Source: Spongospora subterranea f. sp. subterranea (lineage: Eukaryota > Endomyxa: Phytomyxea > Phytomyxea > Plasmodiophorida). Taken from it: a stretch of DNA of 64,000 bases. The translations under genes and the position numbers were made by a program. Positions 53,950 through 64,000 of the stretch are shown here, in pieces. The notes beneath the pieces are model-generated. The model saw nothing but the letters and a program-made list of their open reading frames with translations. It did not search any database and was not told the DNA's origin. Numbering within the stretch: the first letter of the stretch is position 1; every line of letters starts with the position of its first letter. The stretch covers positions 1 through 64,000 of the forward strand of contig JAUGWO010000003.1 in the NCBI GenBank assembly GCA_049724395.1, written 5' to 3'.

Positions 53950-54806
53950 ATGAGCGCCAAATTTAACCACACAGACTTGATGAACATCTGTTGGCAGAAC
54001 CTGCTCTCGACACCCGCCCACACACGTAAATCGCCAGCCCCTGTACCCCGATCAGGTAACCGATCTGAGATACAATTGATTATACAACTGAGCCGAGATG
54101 CAGACCCTAAAACTGGGGTTTTGGATGAAGACGCAGCCCCAGCTTTACCATTACCAGAGGAAATTGAGGAACAATTGAATGAAATAATGCACAACCTCCT
54201 ATGATTTTGGCATCAAATTTTTTTTTGCCGCAGAACTCACATTGCCTGTCGGTTTGTGACAATGCCGACGGTACGAAATTTTTACGCCAAGTCTGGCGTG
54301 ACAAACTGCTGCGCGCCATGGCTCTTCAAGGTATGAATTGCACTGATTGTTCTGAAGAAACCTGATTTTGCAGCAGAGACAATCAAGGCCATTGATTTCG
54401 CAAAATTCAATCCGTGCCTGAGGGTTCTCACATATCAGCGATGATAATTCATCAAGTGCTGGTACAATTTAGCCTGTTCGCGGGAAGACGTCTCGTGGTT
54501 CCCCGCCAAAGTGGACAACGTCGCGGATTTGGCGTCGTTGGTGACCTTCTTTGGCGATGTCCGTGTTTTGTTGACAAAACGCTTATGGCTGGTGCCCGTG
54601 TGTATTGATGAAAAGTTTGTATTGGTCTGTTGGCTATTTAGTGTTGTTTGAACGTCTTCGTAGATATTGGGTTTCAGCGGGTTTAAGGCCAGCGTCGCTA
54701 ACAGACACAGCCGCGATATCGATGTTGGATCCGCTTTCAGTGCCTAATGCTGAGTCTACTGTCATAGAGGTGATGAAAAAGTACACACCTGGTTCTTGTG
54801 AATGAA
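53950..54806 (+). CDS. unrecognised multi-exon gene
   Basis: Piece 1, 53950-54204: FNHTDLMNICWQNLLSTPAH, then an acidic end LPLPEEIEEQLNEIMHN. Piece 2, about 54234-54332: CDNADGTKFLRQVWRDKLLR-AMALQ, joined through an intron (GTATGA...TTTTGCAG, about 54332-54374, phase 1) to AETIKAIDFAKFNPCLRVLT. Piece 3, about 54480-54610: REDVSWFPAKVDNVADLASL, then VTFFGDVRVLLTKR. Piece 4 ends YTPGSCE at 54806 after RYWVSAGLRPASLTDTAAIS. All look coding, but not all joins keep frame in my reading, so the set may be one or two genes. No domain is recognised. Confidence 0.35.
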
Positions 54807-56320
54807 TTCTCCAAACGACTCGCACAAATATAGCATTATCGAGTTCGTTGCAGGAACCCACCGCTCTCGAGTCTCGTGCGAACGGGTTGTAATGGGGTGG
54901 TTAATCCATCATTGGTGCAATTCCGGTAGACGTTGATGGTATTTGTTCCATAATCAGCACCTTGACCTGGTCAATCTATCGTATCGGTATATATAAATTG
55001 TTTTACCATTTGCAGTGGATGTCTTCGGTCATAGATCAAGTCCTGATATTGATCGATATGGCGGTCGATTGGGCGTGGCTTGTGTTGTTGACCTGTGTTG
55101 AGTATTTCGACTCGTTTTTAGTATGCGGTGCTCAGTAATGCGGTTGTCCTAAGTCTTGGTTCAATTGTTGTCGGTAGATGTACACTGCTTATATCAGTGG
55201 AGACAAACTTCACGATCTGTTTTGCCATTCGCCAGGGTCATATCAAACGCGTTGCAGTTTTTGGTATTTTGAAGGAATTTTTCAGCTGTCCGTCTGGCCG
55301 TGGTTAACTGTCTAATGAACATGCCAAAGAGATCGTCGAAAAGAGGTAAACACATAAAGACAACGCCATGAAAAAATTTAAGAAAGAAACGAAGATCATT
55401 TGACGGGTTCATTTGACAGATTACCATCGCCAGACGAAAGCTGCGAGATTTCTCTAAAGTAATAAGTAGAGGATCCTAGTTTAGCTGGATTATGCGATTT
55501 CAGACATGCTGTTGCCACATGTTTTATCTACAATACTTGACATCTTGAGTTTGGATCGGTTGCATTATCGATAACATCAAGCGATTAATCGGACACATGC
55601 GACAGACTCAGATGGCAACAACTCCAATTCGGACCCATCCTGCTAGTTTCTTGAAAGCAAGCATTTTCCGGGGGCAACACCAGACACGCTGGCATATCGT
55701 TCATCATCGTTTCGTAGGGTTTGTCGCAGAATGGTGACCTGGTCGATCGCACGCATGACAATACAAAGGGATGTCCTTACCTTTGAACCACCGAGGAAAA
55801 GGACGGCAACCGGCGCGGTGGCCTTGATGAGCCGAACGCGAAACCAAATCGTCAGGTTGGCTGGCTGGCCGGCCGGCGGACTTTTTGTGGTAACGTCACT
55901 ACGTCAACCAATCGCACCGACAACGGCGTTTGACCGTGACGGAGGGTGACTGACTATCACATTTGAGCACTTGGCTCTTTTGAGCACCTGACTGTGAGGA
56001 GGCCGCGGCACTGGTCACTGTTTCAGGATGACGCAGTTGCGGATTGACTGCGCGGCTTCTCACTGTAAAAAGCGCTCAAACAGTGCAAAGTGATCAAGAA
56101 AAGATCCTCCTGTGACGGAGTCCGGAGATGGACACAACGGTCATGAGACCAATGTGGGCAGTGGGCACACATCACACATGTGCCTCAAGAGCTGACTCGG
56201 ACTGCGAAACGGACTGGGGGGGCGTGATGAGCGACGACAGCACTGTTAAACGCGTGTGCCAGGGATGATAGTGGACTCCGACCCAGACAGCCGCGCTGGT
56301 CATCAGCAGTCACTATCGAG
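54807..56320. other. gene-poor stretch before leucine-pathway gene
   Basis: The only frames of note are 55194-55427 on the minus strand (FFLKFFHGVVFMCLPLFDDL, a possible membrane segment in a 77-residue frame) and 55731-55949 on the plus strand (arginine-rich, weak). GC content rises towards 55700-56320. I see no RNA gene or transposon. Confidence 0.3.
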
Positions 56321-57994
56321 ATGGCGCCACTCACATCACTATCTGGTCGATCGCCAATCGACACGATGTTGTCGTTCGCCATCGCGATCACGGTCGCCGT
56401 GCTGATGTCTTTCCAAGCCGCCGACGCCAATCCGGGAGCCACTGCCACCATGACCGCCGCCCCGCCACAACAGCTCCAGCCGATGGCGCTCAATCCCACC
56501 CGTCGCCACCAATCGCCCTCCACCGTATCCTTTCCACCAATGCTCAAGATGTCGACCAAGCTCCAGCGCCTGGCGGTCATCAAATCACATCGTCAACCGG
56601 ATGATCTCACTGGCCTAATCTCAACCCATTCCCAATCTCCAGTCCCCGTCGACCCGCCAACCATGCGCAACTGCTGGAAATACGAACGCCCCGAAATCTT
56701 CCAATACCCCGAGCGCACATGGCCCAACAAAAAACTCGGCGCCTCTCCAGTTTGGGTGAGCGTTGACCTACGCGATGGCAATCAGGCACTGCCCAATCCG
56801 ATGAACATCAATCAGAAACTGGAGATGTTCCAGCTCCTGGTCGGTATCGGGTTCAAACACATCGAGGTCGGATACCCGGCCGCGTCCAAAGTCGAATTCG
56901 ATTTCTGCCGTCGCCTGATTGAGGAGAACCTGATCCCCAACGACGTCACGATCCACATCCTCAGCCAGACCCGTAACGACGTCATCAAGCGATCGCTGGA
57001 AGCGCTCCATGGCGCCAAAAGGGTAGTGTTCCACACGTACATCTCGACGTCGCCCGATCAACGCAAATACGTGTTCGGGAAGACGCGCGAACAGATCATC
57101 GTGATGGCGACCGACGCCGTCACCTACTTAAAGGCGGAGATGCAGCCCCTGGTCGAGGCCGGCACCGACATGCGCCTGCAGTTCTCGCCCGAGTCCTTCT
57201 CGGCGACCGAGATGGATTTCGTCCTGGAAATCAGCGACGCCGTTGCCGCCGTCTGGCAGCCGTCGAACGAGCGGAAGATGATCCTGAACCTGCCGTCCAC
57301 GGTCGAGGTCTCGACGCCCAACGTCTACGCCGACCAGGTCGAGTTCATTGGGCGGAACCTGGCCTGGCGCGACCAGATCGAGATCTCGGTCCACACGCAC
57401 AACGATTGCGGAACGGGCGTGGCCGCCTCGGAGCTGGCCATCCTGGCCGGAGCTCGTCGTGTCGAGGGCACCCTGTTCGGCAGCGGCGAACGGACCGGGA
57501 ACCTGGACCTGGTCACGGCCGCCCTGAACTTTTACTCCCTGGGGATCCAGCCCAACCTCGACCTGTCGAAACTCGCCATGATCAAGGAGGTGTGCGAGCG
57601 GTGCATGGGCGAGACCGTACCGGCCCGCGCCCCGTACGCCGGCGCCCTGGCCTACACCGCCTTCAGCGGCTCGCACCAGGACGCGATCATGAAGTCGTGG
57701 AAGGCGCAGAAGGAGGACGAGCCCTGGTCGGTGATCTACATCCCGATCGACCCGGCCGATATCGGGCGGGAATACATCCCGATCCGGATCAATTCACAGT
57801 CGGGGCGCGGCGGTGTCCTGTACGTCCTGAACAAGCACGGGTACGACGTGGAGCGGGAGGCGGTCCTGGTGGTCGCTGCCGATGTCAAGAACGCCACGTC
57901 CGGCGGTGAGGAATTGACCGAGGAACAGGTGGTGGCGTTATACCTGACCAGGTTCCCCAACGCCAAACCAACCCTATCTGAACCGACAGTGTAA
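56321..57994 (+). CDS. 2-isopropylmalate synthase, type-2 catalytic part, no regulatory domain
   Basis: This enzyme condenses acetyl-CoA with 2-oxoisovalerate, the first committed step of leucine synthesis. It is a single exon of 557 residues. The conserved part starts near residue 115 (NCWKYERPEIFQYPERTWPN) and contains VSVDLRDGNQALPNP, with the metal-binding aspartate, and IEVGYPAASKVEFDF. It also has the metal ligands in ISVHTHNDCGTGVA, the loop TLFGSGERTGNLDLV, and AFSGSHQDAIMKS. It stops after INSQSGRGGVLYVL and a short helical tail (EELTEEQVVALYLTRF), so the C-terminal LeuA leucine-binding domain of yeast and bacterial type-2 enzymes is missing. The first 115 residues are unconserved; MLSFAIAITVAVLMSF near residue 17 could be a targeting or leader segment. 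The start could be any early ATG. GC content is far above the neighbours. AATAAA lies at about 58031. Confidence 0.92.
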   Translation: MAPLTSLSGRSPIDTMLSFAIAITVAVLMSFQAADANPGATATMTAAPPQQLQPMALNPTRRHQSPSTVSFPPMLKMSTKLQRLAVIKSHRQPDDLTGLISTHSQSPVPVDPPTMRNCWKYERPEIFQYPERTWPNKKLGASPVWVSVDLRDGNQALPNPMNINQKLEMFQLLVGIGFKHIEVGYPAASKVEFDFCRRLIEENLIPNDVTIHILSQTRNDVIKRSLEALHGAKRVVFHTYISTSPDQRKYVFGKTREQIIVMATDAVTYLKAEMQPLVEAGTDMRLQFSPESFSATEMDFVLEISDAVAAVWQPSNERKMILNLPSTVEVSTPNVYADQVEFIGRNLAWRDQIEISVHTHNDCGTGVAASELAILAGARRVEGTLFGSGERTGNLDLVTAALNFYSLGIQPNLDLSKLAMIKEVCERCMGETVPARAPYAGALAYTAFSGSHQDAIMKSWKAQKEDEPWSVIYIPIDPADIGREYIPIRINSQSGRGGVLYVLNKHGYDVEREAVLVVAADVKNATSGGEELTEEQVVALYLTRFPNAKPTLSEPTV

Positions 57995-58603
57995 TGGAGA
58001 TAAGTGTCGATCGCCGTCCGGCTCGTCTCAATAAATCCGCATCTGCATTCCATCTGGGCTATACACCGCTTTTCGGGTCTGGAATCAGAGAGAGAGCGAC
58101 CCTGTTCATGGTGATCTTAAACGACGGCCGCTGGCCCTGATGGGCAATCTCCCTCATTGTTGACAGCGAACAGACATATTGCATTGCGATGTCGGTGTGA
58201 AAACCTGTATCCCGTTCGATATGCTGTGAGCAAATCGTTCTAACTCACCGCTGCCCATTCGGGAACAAGCCTTCACCATGAAGATGGTTGCCGGTTTTAA
58301 ATACTTATCAAATCCAAAAAACAAATCCCCCGAGGTGCCATTTCGTTTCCTCAAATGAGTAATGAGGTCGACCCAAATTCACGAATCACCGACGAAAAGG
58401 CAGAAATCCCCATCGTGAATTGTTCAACTCGGAACGTTTGCCAGTGGGGTTTCCTCTCCCGCCTATCCTTAATCGAAGTTCCACCTCTGACCAATCTTCT
58501 GCCAACAATCCCAACGACAATCTCGTAAATTCAAACAGCGGTTTTTTTTCAATGGCCCAAGGGGCCAAGTTTGTTTAGAATACATCAGTTGATCTGTCAG
58601 TGA
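57995..58603. other. intergenic region after the leucine-pathway gene
   Basis: About 600 bases. An AATAAA at about 58031 is the likely 3' signal of the gene before it. A minus-strand frame at 58154-58354 (66 residues) and another at 58386-58568 are open but weak. Nothing else is seen. Confidence 0.35.
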
Positions 58604-59500
58604 TTAGCCGAAGACCGACGACGCAAGGAACATGTACGCTTTATCCTGTTCCTCCTTCGAAACCAGCGCCAGAACCTGAGCGGGAGGTCGATCTGCGAAC
58701 AGCGACTGGCTCCGGATCTCGTTGATCCATGGAATCACGTGCCATTTCCCATAGACCAACTTGTTCATGATCTCGAACGGGATCCCAACCCAGCCTGACG
58801 TCCCCACTTTGAACTCGCGACATTCCGGGTACAGGTTCACCGCCTCGCTCTCGAGCCATTGCCGGAACCGGGTCTCGGATTCGCCGGCGTTGGCGCCTTG
58901 GCCGACCGGGGACGTGTGCAGACGGAGCGCCTGGTGAAGCAGATCCGGCTCGGGAATATTAATGACGAAACCTGGTTTCATTGGACGGAGATGCTTCACG
59001 ACCAGGTTCGCATCGGACACCGCCTTCTCCGATATCGCTTTCCTGATGGTTCAAGGTCAGACGACGACAGGATTTCGAGATCAAGTTCCCCAACGTCATT
59101 CGTTGCAGCTCTTGGGAGAGCTCGATATTGGGCGACAAACGATCTTTTACAAGTTCAGTCATTGCCGAGAAATTTCCTGATTCAGCGCCCTTGTTGACTG
59201 TCCAGAAACGAGCTGATGAATATGTGGCGCAAACAGTCGAGTTGCGCAACGAACTGGGACCGATCGCAATTCGATGTCTCACGTCAACCAGATCGTTTCT
59301 GAAATTGTGGTCACGAAGCGTTGTGAAATATCCCGTTGTGGATTTGCGACAATGGCAGCATTGCCATTCTCTGCAATTTCGCCAGGTGCCGAGTTTAGCC
59401 AAACGGAAAGTCTTCCCGCAAACGATAGGAGTTGTACATCAACGCCAAGGCCAGCGTCGACCAAGTGGTGTTTATCTTGTCAACATATCTGGTTCCGTTT
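58604..59500 (-). CDS. unrecognised multi-exon protein
   Basis: The last exon (58604 to about 59055, minus strand) is strongly coding: SDANLVVKHLRPMKPGFVIN, LLHQALRLHTSPVGQGANAG, VNLYPECREFKVGTSGWVGI and PFEIMNKLVYGKWHVIPWIN, then PAQVLALVSKEEQDKAYMF. Upstream on the same strand, other frames give AATNDVGELDLEILSSSDLE (about 59060-59125), SQFVAQLDCLRHIFISSFLD (about 59200-59265) and NTTWSTLALALMYNSYRLRE (about 59410-59475). They are probably earlier exons separated by introns of 25-70 bases. The product would exceed 250 residues. I do not recognise the family; the GWVGIPFEIM segment is the most search-worthy part. Confidence 0.55.
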
Positions 59501-59520
59501 ATAGACTAGTTTATGTTTAG

Positions 59521-60352
59521 CACAATCAAAAACCTGTTTTTATTGCGACATTACTGATAATGGTTGTCGGACTGAGTGGCTCGACACCACATGATAAACC
59601 AATCTGTGCCAGAAAGTTTGGAAAAGGCACCTTCGTGCACGTGGGGAGGTTTAGGGGTATCCTTTGAGGGCAGATAGGAGATGATACTTTGTGACAGTGT
59701 CGCGTTGGAAATTCAGTGATTGATTACAAGTTTCAACGCGCATTCAGTTCAAACGGCTCACAGATGGAGGTCAAACGAGGACGACCTACCTATCTGGGCT
59801 ATCAAGCGCAAACAGTCAGCAACGATAAATTCGAAAGTGGAATATGAAACTTATCCTTTTCTCCCAACACTTCAATGCTGAGGTCGGATGTGGCCAAGTC
59901 ATAGTTCATTCCGCGCCCTAACAATCTTCAGTTTTTCCAACTGTCGCACACAAAAAGTATATTTGTAAAACAAAATGACCGGCATCAATTTCGCTATAGC
60001 AACAACTTAGAAAAAAAATCAACCACGTTTTCAACGTCTTTGTGCAAGTTTCAGCTTGTCCGTTTGATGTCCGCTGGGCACAGCTGGACTGTCGGTGTCG
60101 CAAATCAGAATCCATTTGTAAGGAATAGAAAGGTAGCAATAATCTTGCAAATCTGGATAATATTGGCGGCACCAAGTATGTGGACAGAGTCCCTTCGTGG
60201 CGCTACTGTACGACAAAAAACACATGCCTAATAAAGACGGAGCATTGTTGACACATGAAGAAGCAACTTTTGTTTTAGTGTAGTGAAAAGGGTAAGCTAG
60301 CTTTGGATTTGTGTGGTGCTTGATAGCACCTGGTTGAGAAAAACGATTGTGA
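59521..60352. other. intergenic region, weak open frames
   Basis: A minus-strand frame over 60031-60230 (PHTWCRQYYPDLQDYCYLSI) and an opposing plus-strand frame at 60040-60231 are both open and mutually exclusive. Neither is recognised. The remainder contains the expected 3' flank of the H3 gene; no histone 3' stem-loop was identified with confidence. Confidence 0.3.
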
Positions 60353-61496
<1,144 letters not shown>

Positions 61497-61667
61497 TCCG
61501 GTGCAGCTACAGAGGAAAGTACTACAGGTGTTATCAACACCACAATCGTCACAAAGTTCTCTAATAATCACATGTAAATACATCGTTCCCTGATTTTTTC
61601 ACTATAACCAGAACACTCTCGTCCATCTGAACGAATTTGGAACCACTCTGAATTCATCTTTCGGACC

Positions 61668-62430
61668 ATGAAACTGCCACGCCTTGAACCGCCGAATGTT
61701 CGGGCCGCGTTCGAAGTGTTTGACCATTTCTATCATTCTCGATAGGTGATCTTCCAACAGTTGCAACGCTGCCTATTGACTCAAATCACAATTTGGACAT
61801 ATGGCTTGACGAACAGGACGCTCAGAGCGTTGCTTCTGACACATCGTCAGGGTCAAGCAGCTTTGTTGATGATGTCGACCACGGGTGGACACTTCCGCTT
61901 GCTGAGCACTTCGAAAAAATTCATCTCAACAACTTCAACAGAGACATGCCTAGATTCACGATCTAGCAGGCGACGAGAGTGACAACAGGAAAATTGATTT
62001 CGCGACCGACAGCTTCCAAAATCAAGTCCGATTATGTCCATCCAGCCCTATATCGTACTGTTGCAGATATAAACTGGAATGGACCAGTTGGCGGAGGTTT
62101 TAGAAGTCGTCGACGGGAGACAAAAGTTTCAACCCTTACTGTCAAATAGGTCGTTGGCCATAATCTACAATAATTTCATCTCACTTGCCGATGATGCTGA
62201 TGAAACTCGGATTGAGGCCAATGCGTTCATGGTCATCTCACAGGTTGCTGGACTTTTGAAGGTTTGTTGTTTTCCCAATGGAAAGAAGACCTTCGGTGTC
62301 GGTGGGATGCTGGCCGATCAGGATTACGCCGTCCGGGGGGTGACGGATACATTTTTCCAGGATATGCTCACCAACAAAGGCATTCTTGTGGTGGAGATTA
62401 CGAGTGCTACAGTGCGGGACATCTAGTCTC
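61668..62430 (+). CDS. unrecognised multi-exon gene next to histone H4
   Basis: The first piece begins MKLPRLEPPNVRAAFEVFDH at 61668. A second frame (about 61740-61965) reads VATLPIDSNHNLDIWLDEQD, AQSVASDTSSGSSSFVDDVD and HGWTLPLAEHFEKIHLNNFN. A third (62079-62426) reads MDQLAEVLEVVDGRQKFQPL, IIYNNFISLADDADETRIEA and, after a possible 24-base break, VGGMLADQDYAVRGVTDTFF-QDMLTNKGILVVEI. All are acidic and clearly protein-like. The ILVVEI end loosely recalls restriction-endonuclease-like folds (a hydrophobic strand with E after a D-containing segment), but that is weak. Introns probably connect the pieces; I could not fix them. Confidence 0.4.
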
Positions 62431-62627
62431 GACAAACTTCCAAGGACTTTTTTGTATGACCGCTGGCACGGATTTCTTAACGGCCACACTATAATTAGCC
62501 GGGTATTGGACATCGTTATCAAATAGATATCACCGAGACCTACAATTTGACGATTTAAATTTTTTTCAGATGACAAAAACTCAGTGCGGAGTTCACGTTT
62601 GAAAATTCACCTTTTTCAAAATTGGCC

Positions 62628-62690
62628 AGTGGTGAAAATATATGCGTAAACAGGTGCGTACGCATATTTATCACTGCGGCAGTCACGCAA
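62628..62690. repeat. imperfect inverted repeat downstream of the transposase
   Basis: CAGTGGTGAAAATATATGCG (about 62628-62648) pairs imperfectly with TACGCATATTTATCACTG (about 62667-62684), and GCGTACGC-type palindromes follow to about 62715. It lies about 105 bases past the end of the transposase frame. It could be the terminal inverted region of that transposon or its transcript end hairpin. Confidence 0.35.
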
Positions 62691-62793
62691 CTTATAACTG
62701 CGTACGTCGCATCCTATAAAATACGACAGTGCACCTTAAACATGCGAAGAGGAAATTGAATACAGTTGTAATAAAATTATCGGAAATTAATAA

Positions 62794-64000
62794 TCAACAT
62801 TTTTTGCCATCCTTTTCCGCCCATTGTTTTTGCAAGTCTTCAATGACATCCGCTGGTATTCGACGATGTGACTTGTATTGTTTGCAAGCGAAAGCAGCTA
62901 CTCGACTTTCAAGACCATTCTTGTAGGCGTCTCCAAAGCGAATTGCCAGCCGAAACCATTTGCGGACAAAGGCTATCGGAATTTCATCCAGTATCTGTGG
63001 CACCCTTTTCCGTAAGCTGGGAAACGAATAATCGCATTGTTCGCGACAAATCAACTTTGCCCTTCCCCATGCCATTTCTATAGGGTTCAACTCACAATGG
63101 AATTTTGGCAGGAACGTACATAGATGTCCTCGTCCTACGAAAAGTTGTTCCAGAGCGGATTTTTCTGATGAAAAATCTGCTTCCAACTCCAAAATCCTGG
63201 TCAGACAGCATGTGCGAATTTCAGGACTCTTGACTTTGTTAGTTTTGCAGTCTTTACACATGCCAATGCATTTGCCATATTCTGGGAGAAGCCCCCGTTC
63301 CTGTACAACATGCAGCATCCCTTTTGCTTGTCCCGCAAAATGTGGATGGTCGATCAGGAAAACCATTGATTGTGGAACAGAAGTTGGGTCAATCTGATTT
63401 CGCTAAATGTATACAGTAGATGATTAGTTTATGGCCACTTCGACGATAAGTATTTTTAACCTGGTGAGCGGGAATGAAGAACGTATCGCGCATCAAAGGC
63501 TGTTTGCCTCCGGGATTCACGTTCATGCGAGACACTAGGAGAGCATCATGTGCAAATGCTTGATGATTGCTGGAGCAATCGAATATGGCACACATTATCT
63601 CGCCAGGATATGCGATTTCGAATAAGGCCAACGTGTGTTTACATTGTGCAAGAATGCTCACAATCCCACCAGGCGTCTGCATTTTTGCCTGGGCATATTA
63701 TCACACGACTTCGAAGATTTTGGGGCAGCAACCCACTCTTGCGCAGCTTTATTTTTGGTCTGCTGTTAAAACTTTTTCCAAGTTTAAGAATCCACATGAC
63801 TCAAACATGAAATCAGAAACATGGAAACAGCGACCGAGCCCTTTCTTAGGCAATTCCTGATCGTCATCTCGACCATAATATGTATCACTAACATCATTCG
63901 CGTAGAATATGCTCTCATCGTGATATGTCACGCGTATGGGCACAGCATTACAATTCTCAAGCGGAATAGCAACATCCATTCCATCACCAATGTAGACAGT
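62794..64000 (-). mobile_element. DDE transposase (Tc1/mariner-IS630-like, fungal type), 5' end off window
   Basis: The minus strand carries the catalytic part of a DDE transposase. All three acidic positions are visible: the first aspartate in RVTYHDESIFYANDVSD (about 63890-63930), the second in IMCAIFDCSSNHQAFAHD (about 63560-63600), and the glutamate in FLPKFHCELNPIEMAWG (about 63050-63100). The last exon, 62794-63402, also has the family segment RTCCLTRILELEADFSSEKS and the tail QYKSHRRIPADVIEDLQ. An intron of 58 bases (63403-63460, GTTAAA...TTTAG) joins it in frame to RMNVNPGGKQPLMRDTFFIP. Near 63640-63690 the frame changes between ICPGKNADAWWDCEHS and HTLALFEIAYPGEIMC: either another splice or a frameshift. 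The start lies beyond 64000. Confidence 0.82.

Noticed and set aside
57128-57676. Minus-strand 182-codon frame
   Set aside because: It lies antisense within the conserved isopropylmalate synthase and is caused by the high GC content.
57406-57909. Plus-strand 167-codon frame
   Set aside because: Arginine/glycine/proline-rich shadow of the GC-rich synthase in another frame.

Overview
The window is nuclear DNA of a eukaryote with compact, intron-rich genes. Several host genes can be reassembled exon by exon against well-known families. Their introns are mostly 46-80 bases, GT-AG, and some carry a CTAAC-like branch site. Short introns, a chromodomain-bearing Ty3/gypsy element, a DDE transposase of a type common in fungi, separate ALG13, leucine biosynthesis and REI1/EPL1-type genes suggest a fungus, probably early-diverging, or a related free-living protist. 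The sequence alone does not fix the species.

Layout. 0-10.5 kb is a transposon graveyard. It holds a decayed Ty3/gypsy chromovirus entering from the left edge, a foldback (MITE-like) element in its 3' LTR region, a LINE 3' fragment and a second gypsy fragment. That fragment runs into a 37-bp minisatellite whose unit matches its own reverse-transcriptase catalytic box. The array is split by an interspersed repeat and followed directly by a 23-bp minisatellite. 10.5-23 kb holds a dynamin/Mx-like GTPase, another LINE fragment, a second foldback and several weak genes. It also carries degenerate tandem copies of a unit that reappears at 50-53 kb.

23.6-47.6 kb is the gene-dense core: ALG13 (+), RBBP5/Swd1 (-), ELOF1 (+), ornithine aminotransferase (+), a YfcD-like Nudix hydrolase (+), Enhancer-of-polycomb EPL1 (+), AIP1/WDR1 (+), REI1/ZNF622 (-), a basic secreted orphan (-), a pogo/Tigger transposase relic as an inverted pair, and 1-Cys peroxiredoxin (+). 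47.6-56 kb holds small or unrecognised genes, including a 72-residue signal-peptide protein.

56-64 kb holds an intronless GC-rich 2-isopropylmalate synthase without the usual regulatory domain, an unrecognised gene, a divergent histone H3/H4 pair sharing a promoter with a perfect inverted repeat, and a DDE transposase leaving the right edge.

Most host genes are independent housekeeping functions: chromatin and transcription (RBBP5, ELOF1, EPL1, H3, H4), glycosylation (ALG13), actin turnover (AIP1), ribosome biogenesis (REI1), amino-acid metabolism (OAT, LeuA) and redox defence (PRDX6). I see no operon-like pathway grouping. All exon joins are my reading by eye from homology and splice signals.
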